Positions 52,427 through 61,936 are shown, numbered from the stretch's first letter. The stretch is 64,000 bases of DNA from Streptomyces sp. RPT161 (GCF_027533845.1 NZ_JAPZVN010000002.1:1-64000); one strand, 5' to 3'. Made by a program: numbers and translations. Notes: a model not told the origin generated them from the letters alone.

Positions 52427-53452
52427 TCAGTCCTTGTAGAGCGGAGCCGGAGGGCCGGTCACGCCCGGCAGGTTGTGCGCCAGCCACTTGTCGTACGCCT
52501 GCATCCAGGGGCTGTTGGCGCCGCCCGAGCGGTAGTCGTCCAGCACCTTGTTCACCCGGCGTACCAGGTCCGTGTCCGCAAGGTTCATCGCCACGCCGTA
52601 GGTCTCCTGGGTGAGCGGCTGGCCGATCAGGTGTACGGCGGGGTCCTGGGCGGCCTGGCCCGCGGCGAGCGCGTTGTCCGTCAACACCGCGTCGGCCTGG
52701 CCCAGTTGCAGTCGCACCAGGCAGTCCAGCTGGTTGGGCACCCGCAGCAGGTGCGAGCCGTGCGGCTGGGCCTCCAGCAGCGCCTCGGCGGTGGAACCCG
52801 AGGCGGCGCAGACCGTCCTGCCGTTCAGGCTGTCGTCGAAGCCGGTGACCGCGGTGCCGGTCTTGGGCACCAGCAACTGCTGGCCCACCTCGAAGTACGC
52901 GGTGGAGAAGGCCACTTGCCTGATCCGGTCGCAGGTGATGGACATGGTGCGCACCACCATGTCCACCAGGTGGTCCTGGACGGCGGTGATGCGCTGGTCG
53001 GTCGGGATCGTCTTGTAGACGATCCTCGCGTCGCTGCCGAGGATCTCCTTGGCGATGGCCTTGACCAGGTCGATGTCGAAGCCGACGAGCTGGCCGGTCT
53101 CCGGGTCCCGGTACCCCCACAGATAGCTGTTCTGGTCCACGCCGACGGTCAGGTAGCCGTTCTGCTGTATCCGCTTCACCGCGTCGCCCGACGCCGACGA
53201 CGGGCGCAGGCTCGCTTCCGGGTGGGTGCACGAGTCGTCCACCGAGACCTGTCTGGCCTGGGCCACACCGGGGCCGCGGGACGGCTCGGCGCCCTGGGTC
53301 GCCGCATCGCACGGCAGCAGCGGGAGCAGCGTCGCGGTGAGCGCCACGGCGCACGCGCCCGCCATGGCGGCCACGCCTCCCCAGCCGCGCAGCCGCGGAC
53401 GCCGGGGCGGAAGGCGCCGCCAGGACCTCCGGGTACCGCTCGATCCGTTCAT
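52427..53452 (-). CDS. glnH: GlnH-like extracytoplasmic amino acid-binding protein
   Basis: The ATG at 53452 (GAGGGGAG upstream) gives 341 residues: a basic stretch and membrane segment (about 22-45), a C (LLPCDA) where a lipid attachment could be, although the motif is not canonical, and a type 3 solute-binding domain (about 75-330: NGYLTVGVDQNSYLWGYRDP, GFDIDLVKAIAKEI, AFSTAYFEVGQQLL). In mycobacteria GlnH binds Asp/Glu/Gln outside the membrane and tells GlnX, which activates PknG. The gene order here is GlnX, GlnH, then PknG with one gene between. Confidence 0.8.
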   Translation of the reverse strand: MNGSSGTRRSWRRLPPRRPRLRGWGGVAAMAGACAVALTATLLPLLPCDAATQGAEPSRGPGVAQARQVSVDDSCTHPEASLRPSSASGDAVKRIQQNGYLTVGVDQNSYLWGYRDPETGQLVGFDIDLVKAIAKEILGSDARIVYKTIPTDQRITAVQDHLVDMVVRTMSITCDRIRQVAFSTAYFEVGQQLLVPKTGTAVTGFDDSLNGRTVCAASGSTAEALLEAQPHGSHLLRVPNQLDCLVRLQLGQADAVLTDNALAAGQAAQDPAVHLIGQPLTQETYGVAMNLADTDLVRRVNKVLDDYRSGGANSPWMQAYDKWLAHNLPGVTGPPAPLYKD

Positions 53453-53490
53453 CGGCTCGCTCCCCTCGCCACTTCGCCGCACTGGCCTGC

Positions 53491-54834
53491 TCACCTGTAC
53501 TCCGAGAGCCGTCGGCCGATGCCGAGCACCGCGCCCGCCGCGCCCAGCACCGCCAGCACCGCGACGCCCTCCGGCAGCCCGGTCAGCGAGTCCCGGGCGT
53601 CGCCCGCCGCCTGCTGGAACTCTCCCGTCTCATGGTCGACCGCCTGCTGCAGGCTGTGGTCCACCGTGTCGAATGACTGCCCGGTGGTCTGGGTGATCTC
53701 CTTGCCGGAGGAGTCCTTGCCGCCGATGACGTACGCCAGCGCGGAGTCGTAGTCGCCGTTGGTGTCGTCGCCGTTGGCCACCGCGTGCCGGGACCGCCAC
53801 TGGGCCACCCCGTCGGCCGCCTGCTGGACGGGGGCACGGCCGCCGGGGTCGTCGGCGAGCGAGAGCGCCTGGGCCAGCAGGCCGCCCGGCTCGTCCAGTG
53901 CGGCCATGCCCTTCTTGTACGCGCCCTCGTACGCGGCGCCCGCGCCACGCGCCACCAGCGTCAGGTTCTCGTTGCCGCGGGCCTGTAGGGCGCCGATCCG
54001 GGCCTGGTTGAGGACCTGGAGCGATCTGCCGCCATGGTCCCAGGAGTCGCCGAGGTCGGTGCGGGCCACCGTGTGGCCGGCCACCAGCCACACCAGCGCC
54101 AGCCCGGCCGCCACCGTGCCCGCCAGCAGGCCCGGGTTGAGCACCCGGTTGGTGCGCAGGTACGTGCGCCGCTGCGCCCACACCAGGCAGCCCAGGGCGA
54201 GCAGGCCGAGTATCCAGGCGGCCCAGGGCAGCGACTTGGCCGCCGCGTAGTCGCCGTTGAGCCGGCCGGTCTCGGTCTGGTACAGCTTCTGGGCGGCGGG
54301 CAGCAGGCTGCCGGCCATCTGGTCGTTGGCGTACCGCAGGTAGGCGCCGCCCAGCGGCAGGCCCTGCCGGTTGTTGGCGCGCGCGGTCTCCACCAGGCCC
54401 GTGTACACCGGAAGTTGTTCGTTGAGCAGGGTGACCTGGGTCTGGGCGTCGGCCGAACCCTGGCTGTTGGCCGCGGCGTTGGCGATCAGCTGGGCCGCGG
54501 TGTGCACGTCGTTCTCGTAGCGCTGCCGCACCGCCGCGGGCTCCTGGCCGCTGACCAGGAAGCCGCCCGCCGCCGTGGTGTTGGCGTCCGCCAGTGACCG
54601 GTAGATCTCGGCGGCGTCGGCGCTCAGCGGCTCGCTGCGCGTGGCCACGTCCCGGGCGGCCGAGGACCGCTCGGTGATCTGCCAGGCGGTCACCGCGCCG
54701 AACGCCACGATCAGCAGCGCCAGTACCGCGCCGATGATCCGCAGCCGTCCCGGTTCGGTGGTGGCCGCGTCCCGCAGCCGGTCGACGCCCTCGGCCCAGG
54801 CGGCCCGCCGTGGCCCGGGCAGCCACGCGGACAT
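53491..54834 (-). CDS. glnX: GlnX-like membrane sensor of the kinase operon
   Basis: The start ATG 54834 is chosen over 54924. The 447-residue protein has a first membrane helix (about 35-55, IIGAVLALLIVAFGAVTAW), a helical external region (about 60-190), two central membrane helices (about 200-250), a second external region and a last helix near the C terminus (LPEGVAVLAVLGAAGAVLG). This four-helix layout with two extracytoplasmic helical loops matches GlnX of mycobacteria. It probably passes the amino acid signal from GlnH to the kinase. It is the first gene of the operon. Confidence 0.75.
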   Translation of the reverse strand: MSAWLPGPRRAAWAEGVDRLRDAATTEPGRLRIIGAVLALLIVAFGAVTAWQITERSSAARDVATRSEPLSADAAEIYRSLADANTTAAGGFLVSGQEPAAVRQRYENDVHTAAQLIANAAANSQGSADAQTQVTLLNEQLPVYTGLVETARANNRQGLPLGGAYLRYANDQMAGSLLPAAQKLYQTETGRLNGDYAAAKSLPWAAWILGLLALGCLVWAQRRTYLRTNRVLNPGLLAGTVAAGLALVWLVAGHTVARTDLGDSWDHGGRSLQVLNQARIGALQARGNENLTLVARGAGAAYEGAYKKGMAALDEPGGLLAQALSLADDPGGRAPVQQAADGVAQWRSRHAVANGDDTNGDYDSALAYVIGGKDSSGKEITQTTGQSFDTVDHSLQQAVDHETGEFQQAAGDARDSLTGLPEGVAVLAVLGAAGAVLGIGRRLSEYR

Positions 54835-55119
54835 GGCACCACCGCTGGTCTGCGTGTGTGTCAACCTGACCCTCCCCCATGGGCGCTGACCGCGCATCGC
54901 CCCCTCTCCGCCCGGAGGGAACAACTCTTCTCAGCCAGCCAGTATGGACACCAGGACTGACATCCACCTAGTGATTCTTACGATCTTGCCCTGACCGCAA
55001 CACCTACGCGTCTCCTCCGTGCTATCACGCCGGGTCGCCGCCCGCTGGTTCCGGGTGCGGTACGTCCAGCAAAAGGGCAGCATTTAGCGGGTTTCTGTCA
55101 GATTTAAGGGCAACTTGCA
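54835..55119. promoter_or_regulatory. Promoter region of the kinase operon
   Basis: No gene here. On the minus strand this is the leader of the seven-gene operon. The AT-rich part near 54940-55000 is the likely promoter zone, but no convincing consensus pair was found. The stretch near 55080-55119 is also AT-rich and follows the end of the sugar kinase gene. Confidence 0.35.
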
Positions 55120-56166
55120 TCAATTTCCGGTCTGTTGCGTCTTCGCCCGTTGTGGGGCATCCGCTTCGTAGTGCCGCCGCAACCGGGCGCGGACCCCGTC
55201 GCTCGCCGCCAACCGGTCCAGGCCCAGCAGCGCCGCGCCCAGTACCGGGGGTGCGGTGACCACGTGCGCTACGGCCTTCGGCGCGGCGGCGGCGAGGCGG
55301 TCGGCGATGGTGTCCATCAGCAGCGGATGGCGCGCCGCCAGCACTCCGCCGCCCAGTACCACCGCCGCCTCCTCGGCCAGCAGCCCCAACCGGTCAAGCG
55401 CCACCGACGCCAGGGCGACCACCTCGTCGGCCTGCCGTCGCACGATCCGCACCGCCACCGGATCGCCCTCGGCCGCGACCCGGAACAGCGGCGGCACCAT
55501 CTCGTGCTTGCGGGTCGCGGCGATCTCCTGTAGGTGCAGCGCCTCGATCAGCGCGTACATCGATCCGAGGCCGAAGTGCGCGGGCAGCACGGCGGCCAGC
55601 GCGGTCGGCTCGCCGCGCCCGTCCTCGGCCCGCGCCGCCCACCACAGCGCCTCCTCCGCCAGTTCGGCGCCGCCGCCCCAGTCACCGGAGATCCGGCCGA
55701 CCGCCGGGAAGCGGGCGGTCCGCCCGTCCGGCAGCATCCCCACACAGTTGATGCCCGCACCGCACACCACCGCGACGCCGCGCGGCTCGGCCACCCCGGC
55801 GCGCAGTATCGCGAAGGTGTCGTTGGCCACCTGGGTGCGCCGACCCCAGCCGTAGCCGTGCAGCGCCAGTTCGAGCCGCTGCTCCTCCACCGGGAAGTCG
55901 GCGTTGGCCAGACACGCGGAGACCTGCTCGACCAACGGGCCGCCGTCCGGCGCCAGTCCGGCCCCGTGCGCGGCCAGGGCGACGAGCGGGGCGAGCCCCG
56001 CGACCGCCTTGGCCGCGCCGATCCGATGCGGGTGGAAACCGCCGCCGCGCGCGGTGCCGAGCACCGAGCCGTCGGCGGCGACGATCACCACATCGGTCTT
56101 GCTGTTGCCCGCGTCGATGGCGAGCACGCCGCCCGGCACGGACGGCTCGGAGGTGGTCAGGCCCAC
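55120..56166 (-). CDS. N-acetylglucosamine-kinase-type sugar kinase
   Basis: The GTG at 56166 overlaps the glycosidase end by ten bases; the frame reaches further upstream but that part is shadow sequence. The 348-residue protein belongs to the BadF/BadG/NAGK ATPase family: LAIDAGNSKTDVVIVAADG (phosphate 1), VANDTFAILRAG, GVAVVCGAGINC (phosphate 2), GRISGDWGGGAELA and VVLGGGVL (adenosine). It phosphorylates a sugar or amino sugar taken up by the ABC transporter, supplying the product the GH4 enzyme also yields. Confidence 0.8.
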   Translation of the reverse strand: MGLTTSEPSVPGGVLAIDAGNSKTDVVIVAADGSVLGTARGGGFHPHRIGAAKAVAGLAPLVALAAHGAGLAPDGGPLVEQVSACLANADFPVEEQRLELALHGYGWGRRTQVANDTFAILRAGVAEPRGVAVVCGAGINCVGMLPDGRTARFPAVGRISGDWGGGAELAEEALWWAARAEDGRGEPTALAAVLPAHFGLGSMYALIEALHLQEIAATRKHEMVPPLFRVAAEGDPVAVRIVRRQADEVVALASVALDRLGLLAEEAAVVLGGGVLAARHPLLMDTIADRLAAAAPKAVAHVVTAPPVLGAALLGLDRLAASDGVRARLRRHYEADAPQRAKTQQTGN

Positions 56167-57434
56167 GCCAGGTGCTCCCGGTTGTGTGCGATCAGGCGGT
56201 CGGTCAGCCGCTCCGCGTACTCGTACTGGCCGATCAGGGGGTGTGCCAGCAGCGCCTTGAACACCCGGTCCCGGCCGCCGTGCAGGGCCGCGGCCAGCGC
56301 CAGGTCCTCGTACGCGGTGACGCCCGAGATCAGCCCGGCGTACAGCGGATCGAGGTCCGGCACCGGCAGGGGGCGCACACCGGTGGCGCCGACCACGGCC
56401 GGGACCTCGATCACCGCGTCGTCGGCCAGGAACGGCAGCGTGCCGTTGTTGTACGCGTTGACCACCTGGACGTCCCCGCCCTCCTGAACAGACGCCGTCC
56501 GGAGCAGCGCGGCGGCAAGGGCCACCGCGGCCTCCGAGTAGAAGGCGCCGCCGCGCCGGGCGAGCAGTCCGGGCTTCTCGTCCAGTGCCGGATCTGCGTA
56601 AAGGGCCAGCAACTGACGTTCCATCGCGGCGACTTCGGCGGCCCGGGACGGCTTGTTGTCCAGCTCCCGTACCACCTCGTCGTGGGCGTAGTAGTAGCGC
56701 AGGTAGTACGAGGGGACCACGCCGAGCCGGTCCAGGACGGCGTGCGGCAGCCGCAGGTCGTCGGCGATGGCGGCGGTGTGCTCGGCGAGCAGTTCGGGCA
56801 GCACGTCCTTGCCGTCCGGGCCGCCGAGCCGTACGCCCAGCTCCCAGGTGAGGTGGTTGAGGCCGACGTGGTCCAGGTGCAGCCGCTCGGGGGGTACGTC
56901 CAGCAGCGCGGCGAACTTCCGTTGCAGCCCGATGGCCACGTTGCACAGTCCGACCGCCTTGTGGCCCGCCTGGAGCAGGGCGCGGGTGACGATGCCGACC
57001 GGGTTGGTGAAGTCGATGATCCAGGCGTCGGGGGCGGCCCGCCGGACCCGTTCCGCGATGTCCAGCACCACGGGCACGGTGCGCAGCGCCTTGGCGAGAC
57101 CGCCCGCGCCGGTGGTCTCCTGGCCGACGCAGCCGCACTCCAGCGGCCAGGTCTCGTCCTGTTGGCGGGCCGCCTGGCCGCCGACGCGCAGTTGCAGCAG
57201 TACGGCGTCGGCGTCCTCGACCCCGGCGTCCAGGTCCGCGGTGGTGCTGACCCTGGCCGGATGGCCCTGTCTGGCGAGGATCCGGCGGGCGAGGCCGCCG
57301 ACGAGTTCCAGGCGCTCGGCCGCCGGGTCGATCAGCACCAGTTCCCTTACCGGCAGGGTGTCGCGCAACCTGGCGAATCCATCGATGAGTTCGGGGGTGT
57401 AGGTGGAACCGCCCCCCACGACCGCGAGTTTCAT
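56157..57434 (-). CDS. GH4 family 6-phospho-beta-glucosidase-like glycosidase
   Basis: The 425-residue protein (ATG 57434) starts with the NAD-binding motif LAVVGGGSTYTPELIDGF, typical of family GH4. Metal-binding residues are in GLCNVAIGLQ (Cys) and DHVGLNHLTW (His), and LQLRVGGQAARQQDE is the usual substrate region. GH4 enzymes use NAD, a divalent metal and an oxidation-elimination mechanism on beta-linked, usually phosphorylated, disaccharides. The uptake here is by an ABC transporter rather than PTS, so the substrate may be an unphosphorylated or later phosphorylated sugar. Confidence 0.85.
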   Translation of the reverse strand: MKLAVVGGGSTYTPELIDGFARLRDTLPVRELVLIDPAAERLELVGGLARRILARQGHPARVSTTADLDAGVEDADAVLLQLRVGGQAARQQDETWPLECGCVGQETTGAGGLAKALRTVPVVLDIAERVRRAAPDAWIIDFTNPVGIVTRALLQAGHKAVGLCNVAIGLQRKFAALLDVPPERLHLDHVGLNHLTWELGVRLGGPDGKDVLPELLAEHTAAIADDLRLPHAVLDRLGVVPSYYLRYYYAHDEVVRELDNKPSRAAEVAAMERQLLALYADPALDEKPGLLARRGGAFYSEAAVALAAALLRTASVQEGGDVQVVNAYNNGTLPFLADDAVIEVPAVVGATGVRPLPVPDLDPLYAGLISGVTAYEDLALAAALHGGRDRVFKALLAHPLIGQYEYAERLTDRLIAHNREHLAWA

Positions 57435-57442
57435 TTCCGTGG

Positions 57443-58336
57443 TCAGCCCTTCACTCCTGTCAGTGTGACGCCTTCGACGAACGCCTTCTGGGCGAAGAAG
57501 AAGACGATGATCACCGGGGCCATCACCAGCATGGTGGCCGCCATGGTGAGGTTCCAACTGGTTTGGTGGGCGCCTTTGAAGGACTCCAGACCGTAGCTGA
57601 GCGTCCAGGCGGCCGGATTCTCGCTGGCGTAGATCTGCGGGCCGAAGTAGTCGTTCCAGCAGTAGAAGAACTGGAACAACGCGACCGCGGCAACGGCCGG
57701 TTTGGCCATCGGCAGCACCACTCTCAGCAGCGTGCGCAGTTCACCGCAGCCGTCCACGCGTGCCGCGTCCACGTACTCGTTGGGAATGGTCACCAGGAAC
57801 TGCCGCAGAAGGAAGATGGTGAACGCGTCACCGAAGGCCATCGGAATGATCAGCGGCCACAGGGTGCCGGTCAGATGGAGTTGGTTGGCCCAGAACAGAT
57901 ACATGGGCACCACGATGACCTGCGGCGGCAGCATCATGGTCGCCACCACGAGCATCAGCGACAGATTCCGGCCGCGGAAGCGGAACTTGGCGAGCGCGTA
58001 CGCCACCGGAATGCTGGAGCACACCGTGAGTACGGTGCCGGCGCCCGCGTAGATCAGGCTGTTCTTCCACCAGGTCAGGAATCCCGGGGTGCGGAACACG
58101 GTGACGTAGTTGTGCCAGACGAACGGGTGCGGCCACAGCGCCCTGGTCAGTGCCTGGTTGTCGCTCATCAACGAGGTGAGCGCCACGAACACGAACGGCA
58201 GCACGAAGAACAACGCGGCCGCGATGCCGAGGGCGTGTACCGCGATCCAGCGCAGCACCGCCTTGCGGCGTACCGCTCGGGCCGGATCGGTAACCGGCCG
58301 GGAAACCGTTGTGGGCGGAGTGAGGACATCGGTCAT
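57443..58336 (-). CDS. Sugar ABC transporter permease, MalG type
   Basis: The 297-residue protein has six membrane helices (first at about 32-55, ALGIAAALFFVLPFVFVALT) and the EAA loop EYVDAARVDGCGELRTLLRV with PMAKPAVAAVAL, which contacts the ATPase. It is the second of two permeases for the binding protein at 59290. No ATPase gene lies in this cluster; Streptomyces commonly uses one shared MsiK ATPase for several sugar transporters. Confidence 0.88.
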   Translation of the reverse strand: MTDVLTPPTTVSRPVTDPARAVRRKAVLRWIAVHALGIAAALFFVLPFVFVALTSLMSDNQALTRALWPHPFVWHNYVTVFRTPGFLTWWKNSLIYAGAGTVLTVCSSIPVAYALAKFRFRGRNLSLMLVVATMMLPPQVIVVPMYLFWANQLHLTGTLWPLIIPMAFGDAFTIFLLRQFLVTIPNEYVDAARVDGCGELRTLLRVVLPMAKPAVAAVALFQFFYCWNDYFGPQIYASENPAAWTLSYGLESFKGAHQTSWNLTMAATMLVMAPVIIVFFFAQKAFVEGVTLTGVKG

Positions 58337-58342
58337 CGCGGG

Positions 58343-59284
58343 TCAGTCTCCCGCCTGGATCAGGCCGCCGCGGCGCCGCATCAGCAGTGCGGTGAAGGCC
58401 ATGGCGAGGGCGAACAGAATCAGGGCGATCACACACGCCGATCCGGTGTCGAATCGCTGGAAGCCCAGGTTGTAGACGAGTTGCGGCAGGGTGAGCGTGG
58501 ACTGCTGGGGATAGCCGGGTTCGAATTGCTGCCCGGAGTTTCCGATGATTCCGCTGGCCACTTTCCCGGCGACGATGGGCTGGGTGTAGTACTGCATGGT
58601 CTGGATGACCCCGGTGACCACCGCGAACATCACGATCGGCGAGATGTTCGGCAGGGTGACGTAACGGAACCGCTGCCAGGGGCCCGCGCCGTCCAACTCG
58701 GCCGCCTCGTACTGGTCCTTGGGCACGTCGAGCAGCGCGGCCATGAAGATGACCATCAGGTCGCCGATGCCCCACAGCGCGAGCAGCGTGAGCGCGGGCT
58801 TGGACCAGGACGGATCGCTGAACCAGCCGGGCTGCGGCAGTCCGACGCTGCCCAGCAGATGGTTGACCGGACCGGTGCCCGGGTTGAGCAGGAAGGCGAA
58901 GGCCATGGTCGCGGCGACCGGCGGGGCGAGATACGGCAGGTAGAAGGCGGTGCGGAAGAACCCGGTACCGGTCCTGATCCTGGTGATCAGCAGCCCGACG
59001 CCCAGCCCGAAGACCACCCGGGTGCTGACCATCACCAGGACCAGCCACAGGGTGTTGCGCAGCGCCGGCCAGAACAGCGGGTACTGGGTGAAGACGTAAC
59101 TCCAGTTCCTGCCGCCGTTCCAGGCCGGCGGCCGGAATCCGTCGAAGTGCATGAACGAGAAATAGACGGTGGAGATCAGCGGATACGCGAAGAACACGCT
59201 GAAACCGATGATCCAGGGGGCGAGGAATCCCAAAGTCACCAGCGCCGACCGGCGGCGTTTGGCCCGTAGCGTCACGGTGTTCAT
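58343..59284 (-). CDS. Sugar ABC transporter permease, MalF type
   Basis: The true start is ATG 59284 (MNTVTLRAKRRRSALVTLGF); the longer frame to 59968 overlaps the binding protein gene. The 313-residue product has six membrane helices and the EAA loop DQYEAAELDGAGPWQRFRYV. It pairs with the MalG-type permease seven bases downstream. Both depend on an ATPase encoded elsewhere. Confidence 0.88.
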   Translation of the reverse strand: MNTVTLRAKRRRSALVTLGFLAPWIIGFSVFFAYPLISTVYFSFMHFDGFRPPAWNGGRNWSYVFTQYPLFWPALRNTLWLVLVMVSTRVVFGLGVGLLITRIRTGTGFFRTAFYLPYLAPPVAATMAFAFLLNPGTGPVNHLLGSVGLPQPGWFSDPSWSKPALTLLALWGIGDLMVIFMAALLDVPKDQYEAAELDGAGPWQRFRYVTLPNISPIVMFAVVTGVIQTMQYYTQPIVAGKVASGIIGNSGQQFEPGYPQQSTLTLPQLVYNLGFQRFDTGSACVIALILFALAMAFTALLMRRRGGLIQAGD

Positions 59285-59289
59285 GGCCG

Positions 59290-60624
59290 CTACTTCGTCT
59301 GGGCGATGTCGCGGTCCACCTGCTGGTCCACGCCGCGCAGCCCGGCCTGGAGGTCGGTGGCCCTTCCGGATTCGTAGGAGTACGCGAAGTCCTGGAGGGT
59401 GACCTGGTACTGGCCGCCGTTGGGACTGGCGGGGGTGGTGTTGCTGTGCGGGTTCTGGGCGATTCCCAGGAACGTCCGGAAGTTCGGATCGACGGTCAGG
59501 TTCGGCGACCTGAGCGCGGCGAAGGTGGACGGCACGTTGTGGATGGCGTTGGCGAAGTCGACCACCGCGCTGGTGTCGGTGGTCAGGAACCTCACCAGTT
59601 CCCAGGCCGCGTTCTGTTTCGCGCTGTGCGCGGCGACGCCGACGATGGTTCCGGTGATGTAGCCCTTTCCGTAGGTGTTCGCCTGGTCGTCGGGTACGGG
59701 CAGCGGCGCCACGCCGATCGGGAACTTCACCCCCGCGTCCTTGGCCATGCCCAGACGCCATTCGCCGTCCACCGCCATGGCCACCTGACCGGTGTGGAAC
59801 GGGTTCTTGGCGCCGAACTCGTCGCCGAAGGTGCTGCGGTACCGTTCCAACTTCGCATAGCCGCCGAGGGAGTTCACCAGGTCCTTCTGGAAGGTGAACA
59901 TGTTGGCGAAGGCCGGGTCCTTGGCTGTCTGCGACCTGCCCTGGGCGTCGAAGTACGTGGGGCTCCACTGGGCGACGTAGTGCGCGGGCGTGGACTCGTA
60001 TCCGTGGAAGTCCGGCATGAAGCCGAGCTGGGCGTACGAATCGCCCTGCGGCTTGGTCAACCTGACGGCGTCCGCCTTGAACTCCGACATGGTCCTCGGC
60101 GGGGCGGTGATTCCGGCGGCCTTGAAGGCGTCCTTGTTGTAGTACAGCCCGTAGGCGTCACCGAGCAGCGGCAGTGTGCAGCGGGTGCCCTGATAGGCGG
60201 TGTAGTCGAGCATCGGTTTGGGGAAGGTCTTCTGCGGGTCGATTCCGGACTTCTTCAGGAAGGGCCCGAGGTCGACCAGGGCCCCGGAGGAGCAGAACTT
60301 CCCCACGTTGTCGGTGGTGAACGAGGAGATGACGTCGGGGGAGTCCGAACCGCCCGTGCGCAGCGCCTGGTTGATCTTGTCGTCGTTGACGTTGGGTACT
60401 ACATGTACGTGGATGTTGGGGTGCGCCTTCTCGAACGCGGCGATGTCACCGTTGATCGCCTTGAGTTCGTTCGGCTGGCTCCACCCATGCCAGAAGTTGA
60501 TGGTGACGTCCTTGTTGGGATCGTCTCCGGCCTGCCCACCACTCTGGCCGGTGCACGCTCCGGCCAGCAGGGCGGTCGCGGCTATGACCGCGGCGGCGGA
60601 ACAAATCCTATGGAGTCTGGACAT
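59290..60624 (-). CDS. Sugar ABC transporter binding lipoprotein
   Basis: From ATG 60624 (GGAGGG upstream) the 444-residue protein has a lipoprotein signal (LLAGAC, Cys about 24) and a family 1 solute-binding fold: TINFWHGWSQPNELKAINGD, NINQALRTGGSDSPDVISSF-like region, YGLYYNKDAFKAAGI and VAMAVDGEWRLGMAK. It captures a sugar outside the membrane for the two permeases. The substrate cannot be read from sequence; the associated GH4 and amino-sugar kinase genes suggest a di- or oligosaccharide. Confidence 0.88.
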   Translation of the reverse strand: MSRLHRICSAAAVIAATALLAGACTGQSGGQAGDDPNKDVTINFWHGWSQPNELKAINGDIAAFEKAHPNIHVHVVPNVNDDKINQALRTGGSDSPDVISSFTTDNVGKFCSSGALVDLGPFLKKSGIDPQKTFPKPMLDYTAYQGTRCTLPLLGDAYGLYYNKDAFKAAGITAPPRTMSEFKADAVRLTKPQGDSYAQLGFMPDFHGYESTPAHYVAQWSPTYFDAQGRSQTAKDPAFANMFTFQKDLVNSLGGYAKLERYRSTFGDEFGAKNPFHTGQVAMAVDGEWRLGMAKDAGVKFPIGVAPLPVPDDQANTYGKGYITGTIVGVAAHSAKQNAAWELVRFLTTDTSAVVDFANAIHNVPSTFAALRSPNLTVDPNFRTFLGIAQNPHSNTTPASPNGGQYQVTLQDFAYSYESGRATDLQAGLRGVDQQVDRDIAQTK

Positions 60625-60654
60625 ATTGCCCTCCAGAAGGCATGCGGGGACGAA

Positions 60655-60674
60655 GGGGGCCGGGGCTGGCCCCC
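60655..60674 (-). terminator. GC-rich hairpin between regulator and transporter genes
   Basis: GGGGGCC (60655-60661) and GGCCCCC (60668-60674) form a seven-pair stem; a second G/C-rich repeat area follows to 60727. It lies between the regulator stop (60731) and the binding protein start, and could weaken read-through. Confidence 0.45.
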
Positions 60675-60730
60675 GGTGGGGGTTCGGGGCCTGCCCCCGG
60701 GTGCTTGCAGGGGCCCGGGGCAGGGCCCAG

Positions 60731-61936
60731 TTACGTACGGCTGGGCGTCGTGGTGTCGAACAACTCGTCGCGGGCGTCCGAAAGCGCCCGCGACACCGCT
60801 CCGGAGAGCACCGGATTCCCCTCCACCGCACTGAGCAGCAACCGCGGCCGCGGAATGGCCAGTTGGTGGAGCTGTTCCTCGATACGGGACCGCAACTCCT
60901 CACCCCCCGCGGTGAACACGCCACCGGAGAGTACGACGAGCTGCGGGTCCAGCACGGCGACGATCGAGGCCAGCCCGGTGGCGAAGCGCACCGCCAACTC
61001 CTCCAGTACCGCCAGCGCGTCCTGGTCGTCCGGGTTGCCGGTGGCCTCCGCGACCGCCCTGGCGACCGCCTCCTGCGGGGTGCGGGCCTTCAGCCCGTTG
61101 AGCCGGGCCAGTTTGAGGACGGCCTCGCCGCCCGCCAGTTCCTGGAAGCCGCCGGTGTTGGCGCGGCTGACGTTGTGCAGTACGGGGGCCCCGGGCAGCG
61201 GCATGTAACCGACCTCGCCCGCGCCGCCGGTCGCGCCGCGGTGCAGCCGACCGCCGAGCACTATGGCCGCGCCGAGCCCCTCCTCCGCCCAGAACAACAC
61301 GAAGTCCTCGCAGCCGACGGCCGCGCCGATCCGCTGCTCGGCGACGGCGGCGAGGTTGACGTCGTTCTCCACCGCGAGCGGCACCCCGAGCGTCTCGCGC
61401 AGTTCGTCGAGCAGGGTGGGGGAGTGCCAGCCGGGCACATGGCCCGCGTAGCGCAGCTTGCCGGAGACCGGGTCGAACGCGCCGGGGATGCCGATGACCA
61501 CGCGGTTCAGCCTGGACCGGTCGGTTCCGGCGGCCTTGGCCGCCGCGTCCACCGCCTCGATCACCTGGCTGAGAGCCCGGCCGGCGCGCCGCCCCCTGGT
61601 GCTGATGGTGTGCTGGCCGCGCGGTTCGCCGCCGATGTCGGCGACGGCGGCGAGGATGCGGTCCGGGGTGACGTCGAGCGCGGCCACGTATCCGGCGTCC
61701 GGGTTCACCCGGTACAGCTGGGCGCTCGGCCCGGGGCGTCCGGCGGTGGTGCCGGTGGCGACTACCAGGCCCGCGGCCTCCAGCCGGGCGAGCAGTTGGG
61801 AGGCGGTGGGCTTGGACAGGCCGGTCAGCTCGCCGATCCGGGTGCGGGACAGCGGGCCGTGCTCCAGCAGCAGGTCGAGCGCGGCGCGGTCGTTCATGGC
61901 GCGCAGCACGCGCGGTGTTCCCGGTGTCCCGGCCAC
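60731..61936 (-). CDS. ROK-family transcriptional regulator
   Basis: GTG 61936 has GAGGGAGGG upstream. The 401-residue protein has an N-terminal winged helix (about 14-75: GPLSRTRIGELTGLSKPTAS) and a ROK domain (AALDVTPDRILAAVADIGG, VIGIPGAFDP, AVENDVNLAAVAEQ, HRGATGGAGEVGYMPLPG). The usual ROK zinc-binding cysteine cluster is not visible, and the position after GEVGYMPL is occupied by PGAPVLHN. ROK repressors sense a sugar or sugar phosphate. It lies upstream of the transporter operon and probably controls it, and itself, through the site at 62012. Confidence 0.85.
   Translation of the reverse strand: MAGTPGTPRVLRAMNDRAALDLLLEHGPLSRTRIGELTGLSKPTASQLLARLEAAGLVVATGTTAGRPGPSAQLYRVNPDAGYVAALDVTPDRILAAVADIGGEPRGQHTISTRGRRAGRALSQVIEAVDAAAKAAGTDRSRLNRVVIGIPGAFDPVSGKLRYAGHVPGWHSPTLLDELRETLGVPLAVENDVNLAAVAEQRIGAAVGCEDFVLFWAEEGLGAAIVLGGRLHRGATGGAGEVGYMPLPGAPVLHNVSRANTGGFQELAGGEAVLKLARLNGLKARTPQEAVARAVAEATGNPDDQDALAVLEELAVRFATGLASIVAVLDPQLVVLSGGVFTAGGEELRSRIEEQLHQLAIPRPRLLLSAVEGNPVLSGAVSRALSDARDELFDTTTPSRT

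Noticed and set aside
56167..57138. N-terminal extension of the sugar kinase frame
   Set aside because: It is the shifted frame of the GH4 gene; the real kinase starts at GTG 56166.
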